64,000 bases of DNA from CAWBUW01 sp963792075 (GCA_963792075.1 CAWBUW010000012.1:1240001-1304000), one strand, 5' to 3'. Positions 41,947 through 51,476 are shown, numbered from the stretch's first letter. The notes: generated from the sequence alone by a model not told the origin. Numbers and translations: made by a program.

Positions 41947-43524
41947 ATGTTTGATTTGCTGATAAAAAACGGTTTGGTCGTGGATGGTTCCGGCGCTGCT
42001 GGTCGCCATTGCGATATAGCAGTCAGCGGGGATCGCATCGTTGAGATAGGCTTATTGGAAGGCGCCGAGGCGGAGACGATACTCGACGCCTCAGGGCAGG
42101 TGGTGGCTCCCGGGTTTGTTGACATGCACTCCCACGCCGATTTTACGTTGCCTGTCAACCCCACGGCTGATAGCCTCGTCCATCAGGGCATTACAACCGT
42201 TGTTGGGGGCCAGTGCGGGACCAGCACTGTGCCCTTGTTGGCAGATACCCGGGAGAGTGCCATCGCCGCCCTGAGTGATCCGGACATCCCATTGCCTTGG
42301 GACAAGTGGTCCACCTTTGAAAGCTACTTGACTTACCTGGCGGAGGTTGGTACTTCGCTTAACGTGGTGCCGCTGGTTGGTCTGGGGACGGTACGAGGGG
42401 GTGTCATGGGATTCTCCGCCGGGCCGGCCAACGCGCGGCAGATGGCCCAAATGAAAGCTGAGGTGATCCAGGCTATGGAGGATGGCGCCATCGGCGTCAG
42501 CAGTGGACTGGTCTATCCACCAGGCTCATTTTCACAAACCGATGAGCTTATTGACTTGATCAGGCCGGTTGGTCAACGCGGAGGGCATTATTTTAGCCAT
42601 ATTCGGGGCGAGGGCGAAACCCTCTTGGAAGCGATAGCCGAGGTGATTCGAATCGGGCGCGAGACCGGGGCATCTGTGCAGATTAGCCACCTTAAAGCTG
42701 CCGGGCGTCTTAACTGGAGTAAGGCGGAACAAGCCCTGGAATTGGTTGACCAGGCGCGCCTCGAAGGACTGGATGTTACCTGTGATATGTATCCCTACCT
42801 GGCTTCCAGCACGGGCATGACCATAATCATGCCCGAATGGGCGCACGAAGGCGGTAAAGCCGAAATGCTAAAACGGCTGGCGGATCCGCTGGTGCGTGAG
42901 CAGATAAAGACCGACCCCCATATCGAGCGTATGTCTCGCATGGCTGGCTGGGATCAGGTGCTTGTCTGCCACTCCCCTAGGCGACCGGACTATGAGGGGC
43001 AAACGGTCGCCGATTTGGCGAGCTCTAGCGGCCTCCTGGTCTACGACTGGATTTTCGACGCGCTCCTTGAAACAGAATTGGAGTTACAAATTGTTGCATT
43101 CATGATGTTAGAGGATAACATCAAAATGCAATTACGCCACCCGGCAGTGATGATTGGCAGTGACGGTGTTGGATTGGCGGCCGAAGGGCCATTATCAAAG
43201 GGGGTGCCTCACCCACGCAGCTACGGCACCTTTCCCCGCCTGCTGGGCAGCTACGTCCGTGAGGAAAAGGTGCTCTCGGTGGAGGAAGCCGTATGGAAGA
43301 TGAGCGGATTTCCGGCTCAAAAGCTACGTTGGCTGGATCGCGGTCTGATAAGGCAAGGATACCGGGCTGATCTGGTAGTCTTTAATCCGGTGTCCGTGGC
43401 CGACCGCGCCACTTACCAGGCGCCGCACCAATATCCCACTGGCATCCAGTACGTGATTGTCAACGGTGTTCCCGTGATCCGTGACGGTGTGCATACCGGA
43501 GCCCGTCCAGGTTGCGTGTTGTGA
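41947..43524 (+). CDS. N-acyl-D-amino-acid deacylase (amidohydrolase)
   Basis: The 525-residue zinc amidohydrolase has the D-aminoacylase pattern: LLIKNGLVVDGSGAAGRHCDIAVSGDRI, metal site PGFVDMHSHADF near residue 62, GGQCGTS with the family Cys near residue 95, HIRGEGETLLEAI, QISHLKAAGRLNW and IGSDGVGL with the catalytic Asp. It removes acyl groups from N-acyl-D-amino acids or acts on N-terminal D-dipeptides. It is 23 bases after the serine hydrolase gene and precedes a peptide-binding lipoprotein. Family enzymes of this length (about 480-530) are usual. Confidence 0.92.
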   Translation: MFDLLIKNGLVVDGSGAAGRHCDIAVSGDRIVEIGLLEGAEAETILDASGQVVAPGFVDMHSHADFTLPVNPTADSLVHQGITTVVGGQCGTSTVPLLADTRESAIAALSDPDIPLPWDKWSTFESYLTYLAEVGTSLNVVPLVGLGTVRGGVMGFSAGPANARQMAQMKAEVIQAMEDGAIGVSSGLVYPPGSFSQTDELIDLIRPVGQRGGHYFSHIRGEGETLLEAIAEVIRIGRETGASVQISHLKAAGRLNWSKAEQALELVDQARLEGLDVTCDMYPYLASSTGMTIIMPEWAHEGGKAEMLKRLADPLVREQIKTDPHIERMSRMAGWDQVLVCHSPRRPDYEGQTVADLASSSGLLVYDWIFDALLETELELQIVAFMMLEDNIKMQLRHPAVMIGSDGVGLAAEGPLSKGVPHPRSYGTFPRLLGSYVREEKVLSVEEAVWKMSGFPAQKLRWLDRGLIRQGYRADLVVFNPVSVADRATYQAPHQYPTGIQYVIVNGVPVIRDGVHTGARPGCVL

Positions 43525-43581
43525 GGACTTTGTGCACGTTGTGACTAGATGTTTTTTATTTCGCCCGAAGGAGGAACAGAG

Positions 43582-45234
43582 ATGAAACGCTTCTATCTAT
43601 TCACCAGCCTGATTGTAATTGCCTTGCTGCTGGCTGCATGTGGCGGCCAAGCCACCAAGGGTGCAGAAACCGCAGCGCCCACCCAAGCCCTGGCCACCGA
43701 CCCACTGCCTCCCGAGCCCGCCGTCGGAGGCACCTGGGTTTGGGCCTCCGGCAGCGAGCCGGACACGCTCGATGTCCACCGCACGGTTTCGACCAACTCG
43801 GAAAACGTCATGAAGTTGATCGGCGGCTCTGTCTTGGCCCTCGATCCCGTGACGCAGAAGTTCATTCCCTACCTGGCTGAGTCGTACAGCCTGTCGGAAG
43901 ACGGCCTCCTGTGGGAGATTAAGTTCAAGGAAGGCCTCCAATGGCACGACGGTACTCCGTTCACGGCAGAGGACTACGTTTGGACCATGGAGCGAGTGTT
44001 AGCCCATCCCAGCCCGGCGACCGGCGCCATGACCGATGGCATGGCTTCCGCAGAGGCGGTAGACAACCGGACCGTTCGCATTCATATGAAGTATCCCAAC
44101 TCGGGCATGCTGTTCGGTTTGACCAGCGCCTACATGCAGCCGCTGCCAAAAGCCTATATCGAAAAGGTGGGCGACGAAGAATACGGCCGCCATCCCATTG
44201 GCCTGGGGCCCTATCAATTCAAGGAATGGCGAACCGGGGACCGGATCATCCTGGAACGGAACCTCGACTTCAACTGGGGGCCGGCGTACGCCCATGCAGG
44301 TCCGGCGTATATCGAATTCATCGAATACCGTACCATTCCCGAGTATGCCACTCGCCTGGCCGGCCTCGAATCTGGTGAGATTGACGTGATGGTTCTATTG
44401 AACAAGGATGTCGACCGCGTTAAAGGAATTGGCAACTTCAACGTTGTCCCCTTCGATTTCCAGGGTGCCGGTCCATATGTGCTCTTCAATGTCAGCGCCC
44501 CCCCGTTTGACAACATTCAAGTCCGAAAGGCATTCAACCTGGCCATCGATCGGGAGAGCCTGATCAAAACGGTGGCCCTGGGATACGGCGAACCGTTGTG
44601 GGGTGTGATTACGCCGGCGACCTATGGCTACTGGGAGGGAGTTGAAAAGATTGGCTACGGCTACGACCTGGAGGCCGCCAAGGCACTGATGGTAGAGGCG
44701 GGCTATCAACTGAACAGCGACGGAGTTCTGGAAAAGAATGGTCAGCCTCTGGAACTGGTTTTCAAGGTGTCCCCTTCGATGCGGGGCGATAATATCAAGA
44801 TAGCCCAAGTGCTCTCTGAGCAGTACAAGGCGCTGGGTGTCAAACTCACCATCCAGCAATTGGAAGGCGGAATTATGAACGAGGCTTTCGCAAAAGGGGA
44901 TTACACGCTCTCCATCAGTTCCTGGGGATGGGCCGAAGCGCAGATCATCGCGCCCATCTTCCTGTCCCCCATGATTGGCGCGATGAACGAAAGCCACCTC
45001 AACGACCCCAAGTTCAATTCCGTCTTGATGGCCCTCATGACAGCGCCTAACCGCGAACTCCTCCAGGAGAAACTCAATGAGGCGCAACGCTCTGCAGTTG
45101 AGAACGCCTTCACGGCGCCTCTCTTTACGCTCCGGATGCATTTGGCGCTGAGTCACCGAGCCAAGGGCGTCATGATGCGCGCCGTGACCGAGGAGATTGA
45201 ACTATTCGACGCATACATCGAGACCACTAAATGA
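43582..45234 (+). CDS. Oligopeptide-binding lipoprotein (SBP_bac_5), DppA/OppA-like transporter subunit
   Basis: The protein begins KRFYLFTSLIVIALLLAACGG, a lipoprotein signal with Cys19, then a short Ala/Thr/Pro linker. The body is a family 5 solute-binding protein: GTWVWASGSEPDTLDVHRTVST, FIPYLAESYSLSEDGLLWEIKFKEGLQWHDGTPFTAEDYVWTMER, GLGPYQFKEW, VRKAFNLAIDRESLI. ATG 43582 is chosen since AGGAGG lies eight bases upstream. It supplies substrate to the DppBCDF components 4-8 kb downstream, with catabolic genes between. D-peptides or murein-derived peptides are plausible ligands from context. Confidence 0.93.
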   Translation: MKRFYLFTSLIVIALLLAACGGQATKGAETAAPTQALATDPLPPEPAVGGTWVWASGSEPDTLDVHRTVSTNSENVMKLIGGSVLALDPVTQKFIPYLAESYSLSEDGLLWEIKFKEGLQWHDGTPFTAEDYVWTMERVLAHPSPATGAMTDGMASAEAVDNRTVRIHMKYPNSGMLFGLTSAYMQPLPKAYIEKVGDEEYGRHPIGLGPYQFKEWRTGDRIILERNLDFNWGPAYAHAGPAYIEFIEYRTIPEYATRLAGLESGEIDVMVLLNKDVDRVKGIGNFNVVPFDFQGAGPYVLFNVSAPPFDNIQVRKAFNLAIDRESLIKTVALGYGEPLWGVITPATYGYWEGVEKIGYGYDLEAAKALMVEAGYQLNSDGVLEKNGQPLELVFKVSPSMRGDNIKIAQVLSEQYKALGVKLTIQQLEGGIMNEAFAKGDYTLSISSWGWAEAQIIAPIFLSPMIGAMNESHLNDPKFNSVLMALMTAPNRELLQEKLNEAQRSAVENAFTAPLFTLRMHLALSHRAKGVMMRAVTEEIELFDAYIETTK

Positions 45235-45311
45235 GCGATGAGCACAACCCTACGCCTGCCGGGCGGCCGCGGCCGTCTGGCAGGCAATGCAGGCGACGAG
45301 GAAAATAAGTG

Positions 45312-46502
45312 ATGAACAGCAAATCCGCCAACAAACTGGACTTCATGCAGGAGCTGTTGGAAGCCTACCGCCAGGCGGGGCTCGATTTCAACGTTCCTGT
45401 AATTGGTTCACCACCTGGCGCCTGGATGGTGGTCAACGGCAAACGAGTGCTAAACTTTTGTAGCAACGACTACCTGGGGTTGGCGAACCACCCCGTGTTG
45501 AAAGAGGCTGTCAAACAGGCAGTGGACAGGTGGGGCGTCGGTGCGGGCGCAGTGCGTTTTTTTGCCGGCACCCAGGAGTTGCACCTGGAACTGGAACGCC
45601 GCCTGGCCGATTTCAAGGGGACCGAAGCGGCTATGTATACCCAGACTGGCTTTGTCGCCAACTTGTGTGGCGTCACGGCGTTATTGGACAGCCAGGACGT
45701 AGTGTTTTCCGACGCTTTGAACCATGCCAGTATCATCGATGGCGCCCGGCTTTCGCGGGCTAAGATCATCGCCTACGAGCATTGCGACATGGCCGACCTG
45801 AGGGCCAGGATTGAGGAGCACGTGCCCAAATACCGCCGGGGATTGATCATCACCGACGGCGTCTTTAGTATGGATGGCGATATCGCTCCGCTGGATGAGA
45901 TTGCCGCCCTGGCCGAGGAACACAACCTGCTCACCCTTGTGGATGATGCGCATGGAGAAGGGGTGCTGGGCCAGGGACGTGGTATCGTGCACCACTTCGG
46001 TTTGGAAGGCAAGATCGACGTGGAGGTCGGAACCCTCTCCAAGGCTTTCGGCGTGATCGGCGGTGTGGTAGCCGGAAAGCAATTGGTGGTCGATTATGTT
46101 CGCGCCCAGGGTCGGGCTCAGAATTATTCTACGGCCACGACCCCTGCCGACACGGCTGCCTGCCTGGCGGCGGTAAGCCTTTTGTCAGACTCGACCGAGT
46201 TGGTGGACAGGCTTTGGGCGAATACCGCCTACTTCAAAACTGGCATGAAAAAGCTGGGTTTCGACATCAGCGTCACACAGACGCCTATCGTCCCCATTCT
46301 CCTCGGCGAGGTCAACCTGGCGAAGCAGTTCTCGGCCCGTCTGTTCGATGAAGGCGTTTTCGCCGTGGGCCTTGGATATCCGATCGTGCCTCGCGGCGCC
46401 GCCCGGGTTCGTATCATCAATACGGCCACCCACAGTCGCGAGGACCTGGACTTTGCTCTCTTGGCTTTTGAAAAGGTGGGGCGGGAATTGGGAGTGATTT
46501 AA
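45312..46502 (+). CDS. Alpha-oxoamine synthase: glycine C-acetyltransferase / AONS-like
   Basis: The 396-residue PLP enzyme of fold type I has VLNFCSNDYLGLANHP near residue 45, TGFVANLCGV, SDALNHASIIDGARLS, DGVFSMDGDIAPL, VDDAHGEGVLG and the PLP Lys in GTLSKAFGVIGG near residue 240. Glycine C-acetyltransferase (Kbl) and 8-amino-7-oxononanoate synthase (BioF) cannot be separated by eye; the catabolic amino-acid neighbourhood favours a Kbl-like reaction on glycine or another amino acid. ATG 45312 follows GAGGA. The previous gene ends 77 bases upstream; a GC-rich stem GCCTGCCGGGCGGCC...GGCAGGC fills the gap. Confidence 0.88.
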   Translation: MNSKSANKLDFMQELLEAYRQAGLDFNVPVIGSPPGAWMVVNGKRVLNFCSNDYLGLANHPVLKEAVKQAVDRWGVGAGAVRFFAGTQELHLELERRLADFKGTEAAMYTQTGFVANLCGVTALLDSQDVVFSDALNHASIIDGARLSRAKIIAYEHCDMADLRARIEEHVPKYRRGLIITDGVFSMDGDIAPLDEIAALAEEHNLLTLVDDAHGEGVLGQGRGIVHHFGLEGKIDVEVGTLSKAFGVIGGVVAGKQLVVDYVRAQGRAQNYSTATTPADTAACLAAVSLLSDSTELVDRLWANTAYFKTGMKKLGFDISVTQTPIVPILLGEVNLAKQFSARLFDEGVFAVGLGYPIVPRGAARVRIINTATHSREDLDFALLAFEKVGRELGVI

Positions 46503-46515
46503 AGGAGGTTATCAA

Positions 46516-46821
46516 ATGTGCGTAGCACGATTTTCCGGCCAGGTGGCTATCGTCACCGGCGCCGCAAGGGGATTGGGCAAAGCCACTGCACTCAAGCTCG
46601 CCTGCGAAGGCGCGGCTGTGGTTGTCAACGATGTGCTTAAGAATCGGCTGAGGAAGTTGCCAGCCAAATCAATGCAGCCGGCGGGCAAGCGATGGCCTAT
46701 ATCGCCGACGTCTCAGATGAAACTCAGGTCGAGGCGATGGTCTCTGCCACCCTGGAACGCTTCGGAACGGTGGATATCCTGGTCAACAATGCCGGCATTA
46801 TGCGCACCACCAGTCCATTAG
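46516..46821 (+). CDS. SDR oxidoreductase, N-terminal part (frameshifted)
   Basis: The frame has a short-chain dehydrogenase start, VAIVTGAARGLGKATALKLACEGAAVVVNDV, with the TGxxxGxG cofactor motif, and then loses homology. One base appears to be missing near 46641: restoring a G in AAGAATCG gives DVLKESAEEVASQINAAGGQAMAYIADVSD, joining the piece that ends at 47285. AAGGAGG lies ahead of ATG 46516. Confidence 0.82.
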   Translation: MCVARFSGQVAIVTGAARGLGKATALKLACEGAAVVVNDVLKNRLRKLPAKSMQPAGKRWPISPTSQMKLRSRRWSLPPWNASERWISWSTMPALCAPPVH

Positions 46822-47285
46822 AGGCTGTTCCGCTGGGGGAGTTTCAGTCCATGATGGCGGTCAACGTTATCGGGATGTACCTTTGTCTTAAAGCGGTTTT
46901 GCCGATCATGAAGGTCAGGCGCAGCGGCAAGATTGTCAATGTCTCTTCCTCGGCCGGTCGCTGCATGAGCACCTTCAACGGACCCCACTACACAACCTCC
47001 AAAGCGGCAATTTTGGGTCTGACGCGCCACGTTGCCCATGAAGCTGCCCCATACAACATCAATGTCAATGCGGTGGCGCCCGGCACCTTCGTGACGGAAG
47101 GGGGCCGTGAATTGTTACCCGACCTGACCCCCGAGTTGATCCAGCAGATCGAGCAGGAAATCCCCCTCCGCCGGATGGGCAGCCCGCAAGATCATGCCAA
47201 TCTGGTGGCATTTCTATGCTCCCAGGAGGCCTCCTACATCACCGGCGCTACCATCGATATCAACGCCGGCGAGTTGATGATGTGA
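46692..47285 (+). CDS. SDR oxidoreductase, C-terminal part (frameshifted)
   Basis: This frame holds most of the SDR: ADVSDETQVEAMV, DILVNNAGIMRTTSPLE, the Ser of IVNVSSSAGR, catalytic YTTSKAAILGLTRHVA, NAVAPGTFVTEGG, and the C-terminal SYITGATIDINAGELMM. The whole protein would be about 256 residues, a normal length. It probably oxidises a hydroxy acid or 3-hydroxy-amino acid within this catabolic cluster, perhaps the product side of the oxoamine synthase. The true start is at 46516; ATG 46692 is only an internal Met. Confidence 0.85.
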   Translation: MAYIADVSDETQVEAMVSATLERFGTVDILVNNAGIMRTTSPLEAVPLGEFQSMMAVNVIGMYLCLKAVLPIMKVRRSGKIVNVSSSAGRCMSTFNGPHYTTSKAAILGLTRHVAHEAAPYNINVNAVAPGTFVTEGGRELLPDLTPELIQQIEQEIPLRRMGSPQDHANLVAFLCSQEASYITGATIDINAGELMM

Positions 47286-47300
47286 AAAGGATGATGTGAA

Positions 47301-48122
47301 ATGAATATCTTGATATCCGTAGATATGGAAGGCGTCGCTGGGGTGGTAATTCCTGCTCATACCTCGAACACCCACCCGGAGTACCAGCGCTTCCGCAGGC
47401 TGATGACTGCCGAGGTCAATGCCGCCATTGAAGGGGCGTTGGCGGGCGGGGCCAATCGGGTGGTGGTCAACGACAGCCACGCCTTGCAGACCAACCTCTT
47501 GATCGAGGAATTGAACCCGGCGGCCGAGCTGATCTCGGGTGTGCCGAAGCCACATGCCATGCTGCAAGGGATCGGCCCGTCGGTAGACGCGGTTTTCCTG
47601 GTCGGCTACCACGCTCGCGCGGGCACCCGGGCGGGGATTTTGGCTCACTCGTTTGTCGGAGCAGTGGCTGAGCTCTATCTCAACGACCAGTTGATCGGAG
47701 AGACGGGCCTCAACGCCGCACTGGCCGGGGCGTTTGGCGTACCGGTGGTGTTGGTCACGGGCGACCGAACCGTCACCGAGGAGGCACGCGCCTTGTTGGG
47801 AGACATCGAAACCGTCGCCGTAAAGGAAGGCATAACAGGCACGGCCGCGCAGTGCCTGACGCCTCAGGCGGCGCACGAACGAATCCGGAAAGCGGCCGAA
47901 CGCGCCGTGCGGCTGCAGGTCTCCCCGTATGTGCTGTCCACACCCATTGCCCTGCGTGTCAACTTCAAGGATGCCATCCACGCCGATTTGGCGGCGATGG
48001 TGCCGGGCTGCCGGCGGACGAACGGATGCACGGTCGAATGGACGGGCGAAGATATGCCGGCCGTCTACCAGGCCTTTCAGGCAATGACTTTGCTTTCGAT
48101 GCTCACCAAACTCTTGGAATAA
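47301..48122 (+). CDS. dppA: M55 D-aminopeptidase, DppA type
   Basis: The 273-residue protein is an M55 zinc D-aminopeptidase, which cleaves D-Ala-D-Ala and similar D-peptides and forms a self-compartmentalising decamer in Bacillus. The SxDxEG metal motif is at the start (ILISVDMEGVAGVV), followed by VVVNDSHALQTNLL, the PHAMLQGI segment, FLVGYHARAGTRAGILAHSF and VTGDRTVTEEARALLGDIETVAVKEG. It is cytosolic. With the deacylase and racemase beside it, this is the clearest pointer that the imported peptides contain D-residues. Confidence 0.94.
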   Translation: MNILISVDMEGVAGVVIPAHTSNTHPEYQRFRRLMTAEVNAAIEGALAGGANRVVVNDSHALQTNLLIEELNPAAELISGVPKPHAMLQGIGPSVDAVFLVGYHARAGTRAGILAHSFVGAVAELYLNDQLIGETGLNAALAGAFGVPVVLVTGDRTVTEEARALLGDIETVAVKEGITGTAAQCLTPQAAHERIRKAAERAVRLQVSPYVLSTPIALRVNFKDAIHADLAAMVPGCRRTNGCTVEWTGEDMPAVYQAFQAMTLLSMLTKLLE

Positions 48123-48135
48123 ATGGAGGCGAACC

Positions 48136-48834
48136 GTGAAAAATATCGGCATCATCGGCGGTATCGGTCCTGAGGCAACCATTGAATATTATTCGTACAT
48201 CATCAACAAGGTAAGAGAACGAATCAGCCTCGATGACGACTTTTCCTGGATCCCCAATATCATCATCTACAGCCTGGGTCGAGAGAATTTCTCCGGAGCA
48301 GCCTTTGGAATGCCCGATAAGCCGGCCAAAGTCCGAGCGGTTATCGAGAGATTGCACCAGGCTGGCGCTGATTTCGTGATCGGAGCCTGCAACTCGTTGC
48401 ACATCGTGTACGACGAATTAGCCGAAGATCTTCCGATTCCCTGGATCAGCATCATGGATGCCACAGCCGAAAAAATTGTTGGCGCCGATATGAATGTCGT
48501 CGGTTTGTTAGGGACTTACATGGCCATGACAGATGGTTTTTATCATCGGGCGCTCGCCCGGCATGGCATCCAAACCATCACACCCGACTCAGATATCATG
48601 CATAGAGTTGATGAGATCATCTCAACCGAGCTAATCTGGAACATTATAAGAGAGGATTCAAAAAGATACCTGCTCGAATGTATGGAGCTGTTGGCCCAAA
48701 AAGGCGCGCAAGGCGTCATATTGGGCTGTACCGAGCTGCCTTTGCTGGTAAAGCAAGAGGACACGCCCATCAGGGTGTTTCCCACAACTACTATACTGGC
48801 TCAAAAGGCCCTCGATTATGCCTGGGCGGAATAA
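48136..48834 (+). CDS. Aspartate/glutamate racemase-family protein
   Basis: The 232-residue protein starts with GTG 48136 after GGAGG. It has KNIGIIGGIGPEATIEYY, then the first catalytic Cys in GACNSLH near residue 83 and the second in VILGCTELPLL near residue 195, the two-Cys cofactor-independent racemase arrangement. It would interconvert D- and L-aspartate or glutamate. Ser replaces Thr in the usual ACNTAH context. It follows dppA by 13 bases and completes the route from D-peptides to L-amino acids. Confidence 0.9.
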   Translation: MKNIGIIGGIGPEATIEYYSYIINKVRERISLDDDFSWIPNIIIYSLGRENFSGAAFGMPDKPAKVRAVIERLHQAGADFVIGACNSLHIVYDELAEDLPIPWISIMDATAEKIVGADMNVVGLLGTYMAMTDGFYHRALARHGIQTITPDSDIMHRVDEIISTELIWNIIREDSKRYLLECMELLAQKGAQGVILGCTELPLLVKQEDTPIRVFPTTTILAQKALDYAWAE

Positions 48835-48846
48835 GGACGCTGTTCG

Positions 48847-49614
48847 ATGGGAAAAGACGTTATGCGAGTATTGGCCTTCAACGCCAGCCCCCGGATGCAG
48901 CGCAGCAATACAGCGCTCATCCTGACCCCGTTTCTCGAAGGAATGCAGGAAGCCGGGGCAGAGGTCGAGTTGATCTATGTCAAAAAGCTCCGCATCAACC
49001 CTTGCCAGGGGTGTTTCATCTGTTGGCTTAAGACGCCCGGTGTGTGCTTCCAGCGCGACGACATGCAAACGCTGCACCCCAAATTGCGTGAGGCGGACGT
49101 GTGGGTTTTTGCCACGCCCGTATACGTAGACGGACCGGTGGGGCCATTGAAGAACCTCGTTGACCGGTTGATTCCGCTGATCCTGCCCTTTTTTGAACTG
49201 CGTGAGGGGCACTGTCGCCACGTCGTGCCGCCGGGTTACAACCACGGCAAGGTGGTGTTGGTCGCCAACAGCGGGTTTTGGGAGAGGGACAACTTCGACC
49301 CTCTGGTGATGTGGATGCGTGCCGTGTGCAAGAACGTCGCCCGAGAGTTCGCCGGCGCACTGTTGCGACCGCATGGCGAAGCTATGCGACCTTTAATGAA
49401 ACGAGGAACGGCGCTGGATGATATTTTCGAGGCCGCGCGGGAGGCAGGTCGCCAACTGGTGCGCGATGGGACGATGGCTCACGCAACTCTTGAGGCGGTC
49501 GGACGCGATCTCTTGCCCCTGGAGATGTATGTGGAGCAAATAAACCGCAACTTCGAGCGGACCCTAGATCGAACAAAGATGCAATCGACTGAGGCAGAAA
49601 CGATGAATGGGTAG
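48847..49614 (+). CDS. Flavodoxin-fold NAD(P)H:FMN reductase / iron-sulfur flavoprotein-like
   Basis: The 255-residue protein has the NADPH-dependent FMN reductase pattern: VLAFNASPRMQRSNTALI for the FMN phosphate, a Cys cluster CQGCFICWLKTPGVC near residues 58-72 as in iron-sulfur flavoproteins, and FATPVYVDGPVGPLKNLVDRL. It would transfer electrons from NAD(P)H, partner unknown. It is embedded between the racemase and the permease genes, with short gaps, so it is part of the same operon. ATG 48862 (MRVLAFN) is an alternative start. Confidence 0.85.
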   Translation: MGKDVMRVLAFNASPRMQRSNTALILTPFLEGMQEAGAEVELIYVKKLRINPCQGCFICWLKTPGVCFQRDDMQTLHPKLREADVWVFATPVYVDGPVGPLKNLVDRLIPLILPFFELREGHCRHVVPPGYNHGKVVLVANSGFWERDNFDPLVMWMRAVCKNVAREFAGALLRPHGEAMRPLMKRGTALDDIFEAAREAGRQLVRDGTMAHATLEAVGRDLLPLEMYVEQINRNFERTLDRTKMQSTEAETMNG

Positions 49615-49623
49615 GATATCACT

Positions 49624-50544
49624 ATGCTCGTGTACACTTTGCGGCGGTTGCTGATGCTTGTTCCGGTGCTCTTTGGTGTTACCTTGCTTACCTTTGCAAT
49701 CGTTCAGGTAACACCTGGCGATCCGGTTGTACTGATGCTGGGACCATACGCCACGCCAGAGCGAGTTGCCGAATTCCGTGAACAACTCGGATTGGACGAT
49801 CCGATCTTAGTGCAATATGGCCGGTACGTCTGGAATGCCCTCCACGGAGATCTGGGAAAGTCGTTTCGTGGGCAGACGCCGGTCATGCGAGAGATCCTGG
49901 ACCGATTTCCCAGTACCATCAGGCTGACACTTGCAGCGATGTTGTTGGCTATTCCAGGCGGGGTGTTTTTGGGCATCGTCGCAGCCACGACAAGACGTAA
50001 GTGGGTCGATACTGCAACCATGCTGGCAGCCCTGGTAGGCCTCTCCATCCCCAACTTTTACCTGGGTATTATCCTGATTCTGGTGTTTGGGGTCACCTTA
50101 GGGTGGGTGTCAACCACCGGCGGCGAGGGAATGAAGGATCTCATAATGCCCGCTTTTACCCTGGCGCTAGCGCCGGCCGCGGTGCTCGCTCGTCTAACGC
50201 GTTCCAGTATTTTGGAGATCATCCGGGAGGATTACGTTCGGACCGCACGATCGAAGGGGTTGAATTGGGGGGCGGTTACGCGGGTACACATCCTTCGCAA
50301 TGCCTTGAGCCCGGTCGTTACAGTGATCGGTTTAGAGTTTGCATCCATGCTGGGCGGAACAGTGTTCATCGAGAACGTCTTTGCCCGGCCAGGCATTGGC
50401 CGGTTTGCAGTCAACGCCATCGTGGCGCGCGATTTTCCCCAGATCCAAGGAGTCGTGCTTTTTGCAGCCACGATCTACGTCCTGCTAAACCTGGCAGTGG
50501 ACCTGGTTTATGGATTCCTGGACCCAAGGATTAGGTACGATTGA
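49624..50544 (+). CDS. dppB: Peptide ABC importer permease, DppB-like
   Basis: The 306-residue membrane protein begins VYTLRRLLMLVPVLFGVTLLTFAIVQVTPGDPV and has six segments. The coupling EAA-like loop is DYVRTARSKGLNWGAVTRVHILRNALSPVVT, and FIENVFARPGIGRFAVNAI and DFPQIQGVVLF follow. The gene sits nine bases after the flavoprotein gene. Confidence 0.95.
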   Translation: MLVYTLRRLLMLVPVLFGVTLLTFAIVQVTPGDPVVLMLGPYATPERVAEFREQLGLDDPILVQYGRYVWNALHGDLGKSFRGQTPVMREILDRFPSTIRLTLAAMLLAIPGGVFLGIVAATTRRKWVDTATMLAALVGLSIPNFYLGIILILVFGVTLGWVSTTGGEGMKDLIMPAFTLALAPAAVLARLTRSSILEIIREDYVRTARSKGLNWGAVTRVHILRNALSPVVTVIGLEFASMLGGTVFIENVFARPGIGRFAVNAIVARDFPQIQGVVLFAATIYVLLNLAVDLVYGFLDPRIRYD

Positions 50545-51476
50545 CAAGGGATTTAGTAAACATGCTAGGATATAAAGATAGGCCCAGGGTAAAAGGGCTG
50601 GTGGCAGAAGAAGCGCATCCGGAAGCAGGCCCAAGTGAGAATATCTGGCGTACTGCCTGGCGGACCCTGTTTAAAGATCCATCCGGTATGATCGGGCTGG
50701 TAGGTTTCATGTTGCTCCTGCTGGTTGTGATGCTGGCGCCTGTCATCGCTCCGGCTGATCCTACCAAGATGGACTACGATCATCTCCTTGAGCCGCCTGG
50801 CAAGGTTCACTTGTTTGGCACAGATGACCTGGGTAGAGATATCCTGAGCCGGGTATTGTGGGGTGGTCGTGAATCGTTACGTGTCGCACTCTTGGCGTTG
50901 ATCGTTACTGCGATTGGCGGCATTGTGCTTGGGCTTGTGTCCGGTTACTTTGGAGGCCGGATAGATAGCCTGATCATGCGATTGGTGGATGTGTTGCTGG
51001 CTTTCCCCTCGATTTTGCTGGTGCTGAGCATTGTCGCGGCGCTCGGGCCAAATCTAAGCACAGTACTCATCGCCTTAGGCGTCTCGGCGATCCCCGGCGT
51101 CTCCCGATTTGTGCGAGGCACTGTATTGGCGACCAAGAACTGTGAGTACGTTACGGCAGCGCAGGCGCTCGGGGCGACCCATTCCTACATTATGTTCACC
51201 CAAATCTTGCCGAATATTATGGCCCCTCTGATCATCTACAGCACGCTTGGTTTGGGGAGTTTCATCATGGCGACCGCCGGACTGAGTTACATAGGGCTGG
51301 GAGCTCAGCCTCCCTCTCCCGAATGGGGTGCGATGCTAAGCCAAGGGCGTGATTATCTGCGCGATGCCTGGTGGATGTCGGTCTTTCCCGGATTGGCTAT
51401 ATTTTTGGCGGTTTTGTTTATTAACTTGTTGGGCGATGGGCTGAGGGATGCGTTGGATCCAAAATTGCGGGTATAG
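50541..51476 (+). CDS. dppC: Peptide ABC importer permease, DppC-like
   Basis: The 311-residue permease has the OppC-type N-terminal (WRTLFKDPSGMIGLVGFMLLLLV) and HLFGTDDLGRDILSRVLWGGRESL, then the coupling loop EYVTAAQALGATHSYIMFTQILPNIMAPLI and a C-terminal LFINLLGDGLRDALDPKLRV. TTG 50541 overlaps the dppB stop (TTGA). ATG 50562 is a possible alternative start with AAGGG upstream. Confidence 0.94.
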   Translation: MTRDLVNMLGYKDRPRVKGLVAEEAHPEAGPSENIWRTAWRTLFKDPSGMIGLVGFMLLLLVVMLAPVIAPADPTKMDYDHLLEPPGKVHLFGTDDLGRDILSRVLWGGRESLRVALLALIVTAIGGIVLGLVSGYFGGRIDSLIMRLVDVLLAFPSILLVLSIVAALGPNLSTVLIALGVSAIPGVSRFVRGTVLATKNCEYVTAAQALGATHSYIMFTQILPNIMAPLIIYSTLGLGSFIMATAGLSYIGLGAQPPSPEWGAMLSQGRDYLRDAWWMSVFPGLAIFLAVLFINLLGDGLRDALDPKLRV

